From: Amblyomma americanum
Lineage: Eukaryota > Arthropoda > Arachnida > Ixodida > Ixodidae
Assembly: GCF_052857255.1 (NCBI RefSeq)
Contig: NC_135505.1
Location: 27,205,499-27,269,498, forward strand
Direction of reading: 5' to 3'
Length of the DNA: 64,000 nucleotides
Below the pieces are notes generated by a model. That model saw only the letters and a program-made list of their open reading frames with translations. It was not told where the DNA came from and searched no databases. Made by a program: the position numbers and the translations under genes. Shown here in pieces: positions 56,464-64,000 of this stretch; positions within the stretch are counted from its first letter, which is position 1; the number at the start of each line of letters is the position of its first letter.

Positions 56464-57460
56464 ATGAGAACCTGGACTACGACGCAAGCTACCTTGAAAT
56501 CGACGCCACCACCCAGAGGAGCTTCGACCACACGCCCAACCCGTGACTCGCATACGCGACGAAGCCGTGACCCGACGCCGAGAGCGACATGCAATGCAAG
56601 AGCCAGGACCTCCGACCTAGAAGTGACTATCGACGGCCGGAAAGTTACCGCTCTAGTCGACACAGGAGCCGATTACTCGGTGATGAATGGAGCATTCGCT
56701 GCGCAGCTCAGAAAAGTCACAACGGCTTGGGTCGGCCCACAAATTCGCACCGCTGGGGGCCACCTCATTACGCCATCAGGACGATGCCCAGCGCGAGTGA
56801 CTGTCAAAGGACATACGTATCCTGCGACCTTTGTTGTGCTACCGCAATGCTCCCGCGAAGTGATCTTGGGTATGGATTTCCTTAATGAGCATCAGGCGAT
56901 CATCGACCTGCGATCCAAGCTGATCACGCTTTCGACGGACGAAGCCATCGCTTCGATGAAAACTCGGGAAAATCACGTTGCCCTAAGTGTCCTGGAGCAA
57001 GAAGTGAGCGTCCCACCCCGTTCAAGCGTTATCGTGACCGTAGGCGCCACGAAAGCCATAAACAATGAAGCCATCATCGAGGGGAACATGCAGTTGCTAC
57101 TAGACCGAGGAATCAGCATCGCAAGAGGCATCGCACATTTCCGCAATGTCCAGGCCGAAGTACTGCTGACTAACTTCAGCGAAGAATACCGGCATATTAA
57201 CAAAGGAACGACGATTGCTTTCTACGACGAAATATCTGACGTACGAGATTCCTTCGCCCTCTCCGACCCCTCCGCAGAAGATTCGCCTGACCAAGAGAAC
57301 TCACCCACTTTCGACATCAACCCAGCCCTGCACCGGAACAGACAAGACCAGATCCGCAATCTGCTTCAAAACTACAGTGAGTGCTTTTCGACATCGCCGA
57401 AGGTGCGACAGACGCCAATTGCCAAGCATCGCATTATAACGGCATCGCATTATAACGGAT
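56464..57460 (+). pseudogene. Gypsy protease
   Basis: A retropepsin domain is visible: catalytic triplet in ALVDTGADYSVM, flap region IRTAGGHLI, and the conserved VILGMDFL near the end. After it comes a linker (HRNRQDQIRNLL, YSECFSTSPK) leading to RT. A 16-bp tandem duplication at 57427-57458 shifts the frame, so protease and RT are out of frame. Confidence 0.85.
57427..57458. repeat. 16-bp tandem duplication
   Basis: CATCGCATTATAACGG occurs twice in a row. Removing one copy restores the protease-RT frame. Confidence 0.9.
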
Positions 57461-57461
57461 C

Positions 57462-57696
57462 AACACGTCCGACCTCTCCGTCAAAGCCCCTACCGTGTGT
57501 CTCCGCGAGAACGACAAGCCATCCGGGACCAAGTCGAAGAAATGCTTCGCGACGACGTCATCCAGCCTTCAAACAGCCCATGGGCGGCACCGGTTGTTCT
57601 AGTGAGAAAGAAAGACGGCGCACTTCGATTCTGCGTGGATTACCGCCGCTTGAACAACATAACAAAGAAGGACGTCTACCCCGCACCTCCACCAGA
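57462..57696 (+). pseudogene. Gypsy RT start, cut off by the LTR
   Basis: After the 16-bp duplication the RT fingers continue in a shifted frame: [36 protein letters not shown] and [18 protein letters not shown]. The sequence meets the right LTR (TGTCAC) right after YPAPPPD, before the palm. Confidence 0.8.
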
Positions 57697-58069
57697 TGTC
57701 ACGTAGTGGTGACGGCAGTCGAAGCAGCGATGAAGACGGACGAAAGGGTCTTCTAAAAGAACTGTTTATTGGGCTGACTTGCACCCAAAATGGACTGAAT
57801 CACTCGGCGGCGGCGAAGCGACAAGCGTGCTCGGCGGTCGTCGAACAGAATGCCCGCCGCTGTCGGCCGTGCTCAATTTAAAGCTGATAGCGAACATTCG
57901 AGATAAAGGGCGCAAAGTTACTAGAACATTCCGGAACAACGTAGAATCAGCTTTGCCTGGCTGCGATCAATCGAGATAAATCTAGTCGCGTCTTGCGTCG
58001 CAAACAAAGCGATAAGGTGGTGTCGCGGCAGATTTGAAAAACGAACAAACACTGCAAATATTTGCGGCA
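57697..58069 (-). repeat. LTR (right)
   Basis: This near-identical copy of 53743-54115 is offset by 3954 bases. Its TGTCAC end is joined directly to truncated RT codons. Confidence 0.9.
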
Positions 58070-58239
58070 TTATACCGTATGCACATTATCAATTATATGA
58101 CAGAAAAATAACCACAGAGTAACCGACTCCTATACAAAGCCTTTGTACATTAAGAGAAAGCGTTTGACTCAGTCGAAACTTCATCTGCCATGTAGGCATT
58201 CCAGAATATGGGCTTAGAAGGGCCTTAGGCAAAAATACG

Positions 58240-59310
58240 GGAAGGTGACTTTAGCGGGCGCCAAGGCACCATAGTCCTTCACGTCATCATAGTCATCAAC
58301 CTGACTACGCCTTCTCTAAACAAAGGCATCTCCCATGTCTCTCTAGTTAGAACTCTTTTGCGAGTTGCGGCTACTGTAACAGCGCAAATTTCTTATTCTC
58401 ATCCACCCACCTTTCTGCCTCCCCCGGCTACGCTTACCTTCTCATGGAATTCACTCCGTTACCTATAAAGACGAGCGGTTATCTTGTCTTCGCGTTACAT
58501 GCCATACCCAAGCCCATTTCTGCATCTTGATTTCGAAAAGCATATCATTAGGCCGCTTTTGTTCCCTCGCCTACTCGGCGCGCTTACGGTCTCTTAACGT
58601 TACATCAATCATTTTTCTTTCCATAGCTCGCTGCGTTAACCTTAACCCTGAACCATTTTCGTTAGCGTTCATACTTCTTCCCTACAGGGGAGTGCTGGTA
58701 AGGTACAGCGGTTGTATACTTTTCTTTTGAGGGGTATTGTTAAACTGCCTTCCATGATCTTAAAGAACCTGCCGTATGCGCTCCATCCCATTCTTATTCT
58801 TTTGGTTATATCCCTCTCAAACTCTGAATCAACGGTCACTACCTGCTATAGGTAGGCGTATTCCCTTACCACTTGTAGCACCTCGCTGCCAATCATGAAA
58901 GGATGCTCCCCTCCTATGCTGTTGAACATTACTTTGCTTTTCTCCATGTTAATTTTTAGGCCTATCGTTCTGCTCAGCCTGAGTAACTCTTTCATCACGC
59001 TTGTACAGTTCACCTCCTTAACGACTTAGCAAGGCAATGTAATCAGCGAATCGTACATTACTTAGGTATTCTTCATTAACTCTTATCCCCAACTGTTCCG
59101 AATTCATGCCTCGTAACACCTCCTGTAAACAGGTGGTGAATAGCAATGGCGAGATTTTGTCTCCCTATCTGGTTTATTGCTGATTTTATGGAGGACAATT
59201 GTAGCTGTGAAGTCGATTTAGATATCTTCAGAAATTTTCATATAAGACTCTACATCCTCATTTTACCGATTCTCTGCATGACAGCTGAAATTTTCAGTGA
59301 CTAATATGGT
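58240..59310 (-). mobile_element. RTE LINE copy, 3' half, degenerate
   Basis: The minus strand has the family 3' end (ATCATAGTCATC tail, then CCTGACTACGCC) at 58280. The RT C-terminal block and palm region extend up to about 59200, with many stops. It is 5'-truncated near 59310, before the microsatellite. Confidence 0.7.
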
Positions 59311-59358
59311 TTCTCGAAATGCATGAAGACTGGGTAACATCCCTGCATTTTCCTCCTC

Positions 59359-60250
<892 letters not shown>

Positions 60251-60251
60251 T

Positions 60252-60435
60252 GATACGGGAATAAAAGAAGAGGCGGAGAGCGAGCGCGAGCGGCGAGCGC
60301 GCGGCTCTAGCACGAGGGAGATAGAACGAAAAAGCTTGGCCGCCGCTGGTCGTGCTTCGCCGGCTCTCCTCCGTACTGCTGCTATATTTCTCTGGGCGGG
60401 CCCGTGGCCACCCCGTGGCATCCCACACCGTAACA
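60252..60435 (+). repeat. Partial 5' LTR
   Basis: The segment lies between the microsatellite and the primer-binding site. It ends CACCGTAACA. Its left part, including the TG start, is missing or was replaced by the microsatellite. Confidence 0.6.
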
Positions 60436-60457
60436 TTTTGGTGGCAGCTGTGGGATC
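60436..60457 (+). promoter_or_regulatory. Primer-binding site of the Gypsy element
   Basis: TGGTGGCAGCTGTGGGATC follows the LTR end by a few bases and immediately precedes the gag ATG at 60458. Confidence 0.6.
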
Positions 60458-63400
60458 ATGCCGCTCACCCGCTCCCAGAGTCAAGCACCCGACGTGCCAG
60501 ACGACAGGAGTCCACCACCAGCCGATAGCGCCGACGACGCGGCGGCCGGCGCAGCTAGACCTAGGCGCTCGGAGGGGCTCGGCTCTTCGCAGCAGCCGGA
60601 CGCCGGTGTTGAGCGCCTCCTGGATACAGTCACCCAACGGATGGACGCATGGGAGGCCCGTCTGACTGCCCAGGCTGGGGAGATGGAAGCTCTCCGGCGC
60701 GAACTCCGTCGCCTGGTACCAGCCGAGCCGAGCACAGGTCAGGTGCCTTTGGGCGTCCCCGCCGCCGCTGTTTACGGCTCTGCCGTCGCTGGGCCTGCGG
60801 TCGTGGCCGCCAATGGCGTGCTCGGCGCGGGTGCGTCCTCGCCGCAGTGTTCGTTGGACGTTGTGGAATTGCCCACATTTGACGGCACCATCTCGTGGGA
60901 TGCTTACCGCATCCAGCTGGACGGTATTGCGGCGGCGAGAGGCTGGGACGAGCAAATGAAGGCATGGATGCTCGTTGCAAAACTGAGGGGCCGCGCCGCC
61001 GAGCTGCTGCAGAACGTGCCGCCCGACCAGCTGGGCTCTTACACTGTTCTGGCGGGCCTCCTCGCCGCCCACTATGGTGCCTCAGGTCAACCCCGTGTGC
61101 AGTACCACTGCCTGCGAGCCCGCCGTCAAGAACCCGGGGAGACGTACCAGGACCTCGCCGCCGCCATTGAGCGCCTGGCTCTGCAGTCGCCGCCGGGAGC
61201 GCCTCAGAACGCCGTGGCCCTGGTCGGCACCGAGGCGTTTGTCGACGCCATCCAACTCCCCGAGGTGCAGCGCTTGGTCCGCTCTGGCCGTCCTGATTCC
61301 GTCCGCGCCGCCATGGCGCTCGCCATCGAGGCGGAATTGACTTTGCTGGCCACGCGGGGGTCGCCACCGTCTGCCGAGCGCAGCGTCCGGGTGCAGGCTC
61401 CTCGGTCCGCAGCCCCAACTGCGGCCTCTATCCGACGCCTGCGTAACGACGTCCACATGACCTGCTTCCGCTGCGGCCTGCGGGGACACTACGCGAGGGA
61501 CTGTGCCGGCCCTCCAACGTCGGGAAACGATTTGGCGGAACTCCGGGGGCACCGTTCCGCCCCCACACAGTCCGTCCCCACACTCCTTCGTTCTCCGCGT
61601 CCCCTCCTTTCGTCGGCTCCGATTACCACTGATGCTCCTTACGTGCTCGTCGACGTCGCCCTGCTTGACCGGCACGTAAAGGCCTTGGTTGACACTGGAG
61701 CGGCTGTCAATGTACTGCACAAATCGTTTGTTGCTAACGCGCCCCACCTGCTTCTGCCAGCCGCCAAAACCCGGCTCTTAGCTTTTAACGGCACCCCTGT
61801 GGAGCAAGTCGGACGTGTCGTCGTCAACCTGACAGCACTCGGAAATACCATCTCCACCGAGTTTGTTGTCGCAGACAGCCCTATTTGGCCAGTGGTCCTC
61901 GGGTGCGGGTGGTGCCAGCAAGCCGGAGTCGTCCTTAATTTTACTAGAACCAAACCACGGGCGAGCCGAACTCTCTGTGGGCCGGGCTGGCTTAGCCGGG
62001 TTTCCAGCCTCGGTGTCGCCCTGTGGCAGTCCCTGGTGTCGGCGACCAAGCGTGCCTCAGCATCTCTGCGTGACCTCGCGACGAAGTGGCCGTGTCGAGT
62101 CAAGCCGTTCGACGTCACTACCGTGACTGTGGCGTCCGCCGTGACCCTGCCACCGGGTGCGGCAACGTGGGTGTATGCCAAGCTTGACAGTCCGGTCACA
62201 GCAGACGTGCTGTTCGAACCCATCCGGTGTTCAGCTCCAGCCCGTCAGATGACCTCCCCTCGAAGCCTTCTGCCTGTGCTCAAAGGAGCGGCCCACGTAT
62301 TTATACTCAACATCAGCAGCGTACCTCTCGCGCTGACTCCCGGCACGCAATTGGGTACAGCCTCAGTTTTGGACCCCGGGTCACCAGTGGCGTCTCTGCA
62401 ACCTGAAGCCCCGCCTCGCCACCCTCCAGCGCCGGCGATCCTATCATGGGAAGAATTTAACTTTGGACCAAGCCTGACCTGCGCGGAGCTCGCCTCTCTG
62501 AAGACCTTGCTGCTCGAGCATCGCAGTTGCCTTGCTCTCAGCGCCGGTGAACTCGGGTGCACTTCCTGGGCTCAACACCGGATCAACACCGAAAACCGCG
62601 GGCCCGTTCATCACCAACCTCGCCGTGTAGCGCCAGCCGAACGGAGAGTCATCCAGCAGCACGTGTGCGACATGCTTGACCAGGGAATCATTGCCCCTTC
62701 TTGTAGCCCTTGGTCCTCCCCTGTCGTCCTTGTGCGCAAGAAGGATGGAACACTCCGCTTCTGCGTTGACTATCGGAAGCTAAATGCTATTATTAATTGC
62801 GACGTGTACCCGCTGCCTCGCCTCGACGATGCGCTTGACCGCCTGAAGGGGGCCCGTTATTTTTCCACGCTAGATCTGCTCTCGGGCTACTGGCAGGTGC
62901 CTGTTCACCCCGATGATGCGGAAAAGACGGCTTTCGTGACTCCCGACGGCCTTTACCAGTTCAACCGTATGCCCTTCGGTCTCTCGAACGCTCCAGCCAC
63001 CTTCCAGCGTCTCATGGACCGAGTCTTAGGCCATTTGAAGTGGACTATGGCGTTGGTCTACCTGGATGACGTAATTGTCTACGCGGCTACATTTGAAGAA
63101 CACCAGAGACGCCTCAAACTCGTCCTCGAAGCCCTTACCTCTGCTGGGCTTCGCTTAAAACCAAAAAAATGTTTCTTCGGTTTCGCGGAGGTGACGTACT
63201 TGGGCCACGTTGTGAGCCGGCATGGCATCCGTCCCGACCCTGAAAAGCTAAAAGCGCTTACAGCTTACGAAGCTCCCACCACCGCCAAGGAGCTCAAAAG
63301 TTTCCTTGGATTTGCTTCGTATTTAAGTCGTTTCATTCCGGACTTTGCCAAGCGCAGCGCTCCATTGACCGCCCTGCTGAAGAAGAATGCACCGTGGAGT

Positions 63401-63836
63401 TGGACGCAGGCCCAACAGCTCGCGTTTCTTGACGTCAAGCACGCCCTCCTCGAGCCTCCTACATTGGCCCATTACGAATCGGCCCCCATCGTCCTCCACA
63501 CGGATGCCAGCCAAGATGGGCTTGGCGCTGTCCTCCTGCAAGAAGACGAGTCTGGTGACCACAAAGTCCTAGCTTATGCCAGCCGCCAGCTTTCCGACGT
63601 TGAGCGCCGCCGCCACTCTTCAGAACTCGAGTGCCTCGCCGTTGTCTGGGCCGTCGAGAAGTTCCGTCCCTACCTGTACGGCCGTCACTTCACCATAGTC
63701 ACGGACAATAGCGCTCTCACTTGGCTGCAGTCCGCCAAACATTTGAATGCCAAGATTGCACGCTGGTCCCTGCAACTTCAAGAGTACAATTTCACAATAG
63801 TGCATCGGCGCGGCTCTGCCCATCAAGATGCCGAAT
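60458..63836 (+). CDS. Gypsy Gag-Pol polyprotein (partial)
   Basis: Starts MPLTRSQSQAPD right after the primer site. The gag coiled coil lies near residues 45-90 (VERLLDTVTQRMDAWEARL), then the capsid region (LPTFDGTISWDAYRIQLDG) and the CCHC knuckle CFRCGLRGHYARDC (61463-61504). Protease: ALVDTGAAVNVLH (about 61678). [53 protein letters not shown] and the catalytic YLDD at about 63059. RNase H: LHTDASQDGLGAVLLQ, SSELECLAVVW and TDNSALTW. It makes and integrates the element's cDNA. After RGSAHQDA the expected SR-HP codons lie one base out of frame; beyond that the original frame stays open by chance to the edge. Confidence 0.88.
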
Positions 63837-64000
63837 TTCCTTTCTCGCCACCCTTGTTCCGTGACGGCTTTGACGGACCTGAGGACTGCACAAACGCAAG
63901 ATCCCGCCATTGCTGCCATAATCCACTCCCTTGGCACCGCCGCCGGCGCAGGCCTCCGCCAACTACGCCGGGTCTATCGAATGAAGGACGACCTCTTGTG
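63837..64000 (+). pseudogene. Gypsy pol continuation in shifted frame (RNase H to integrase linker)
   Basis: From about 63840 the codons LSRHPCSVTALTDLRTAQ and AAGAGLRQLRRVYRMKDDLL continue the polyprotein in the +1 frame. It is cut by the window end before the integrase zinc domain. Confidence 0.7.

Larger units (their letters stand above)
53743..58069 (-). mobile_element. Young Gypsy LTR element with inverted internal half
   Basis: The 373-bp LTRs (53743-54115 and 57697-58069) run in the same orientation; only one difference was noticed (TTGG/TTTG near the end). A purine tract for the minus strand (GAGAGGGGAGTAA) abuts the left LTR at 54116-54128, and integrase follows on the minus strand to about 55405. 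From about 55433 to 57696, gag, protease and the start of RT run on the + strand, straight into the right LTR. The primer-binding site, gag N-terminus, RT palm, RNase H and integrase N-terminus are missing. No clear target duplication was seen. Confidence 0.85.
60436..64000 (+). mobile_element. Gypsy LTR element, near-intact gag-pol, runs off the window
   Basis: One frame is open from the ATG at 60458 through gag, protease, RT and RNase H without a stop, unlike the other LTR elements here. The only lesion noticed is a one-base frameshift near 63835 between RNase H and the integrase linker. The 3' part lies beyond the window. Confidence 0.85.

Overview
The window looks like repeat-rich chromosomal DNA from an arthropod, most likely a hard tick. 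The evidence is one spliced host gene with GT-AG introns, many degenerate RTE-type LINE copies, tRNA-headed SINEs resembling the tick family Ruka, Gypsy-group LTR elements and long microsatellites. No bacterial operon, rRNA or CRISPR was seen. The species is inferred, not proven.

The host gene is an atlastin-type membrane-fusion GTPase on the + strand, with nine coding exons from 6663 to 31382 and about 539 codons. Six exons are packed into 1.3 kb (6663-7990). Introns 6, 7 and 8 are about 2.3, 14.3 and 6.2 kb. Intron 7 holds a 2.5-kb coding-free LTR element (11861-14330), an RTE copy with a nested insert (15.8-18.5 kb) and a decayed Gypsy element with a 5-bp target duplication (18906-24557).

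Upstream (0.2-6.5 kb) are two RTE copies in opposite orientation. One is split by a LINE carrying an RNase H domain, whose 5' part is inverted and which is flanked by a 9-bp repeat. From 31.4 to 41 kb are SINEs, an ancient Gypsy fragment, an LTR with primer-binding site, and a CR1/L2/Jockey-like LINE on the minus strand.

From 42.05 to 52.45 kb, a block of about 10.4 kb appears to split an RTE copy. Its two ends carry ~481-bp tandem repeats, each with a tRNA-like cloverleaf, in opposite orientation. Inside are two convergent spliced genes: a DDE_Tnp_4-type transposase (43631-45274, +) and a SWIM zinc finger/YqaJ-type nuclease (47652-49952, -). Together they look like a decayed two-gene DNA transposon of the ISL2EU/Harbinger kind. 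A LINE with an (ATCC)n tail sits beside them.

From 53.7 to 58.1 kb is a young Gypsy element whose two 373-bp LTRs differ at one seen position. Its gag-protease-RT part is inverted relative to its integrase part, with a 5' tRNA-Ala-like fragment at the junction. The window ends with an ~890-bp TCTA/TCTG microsatellite abutting a partial LTR, and a nearly intact + strand Gypsy gag-pol that runs off the edge.

Apart from atlastin, almost everything with coding capacity is transposon-derived and most of it is broken.
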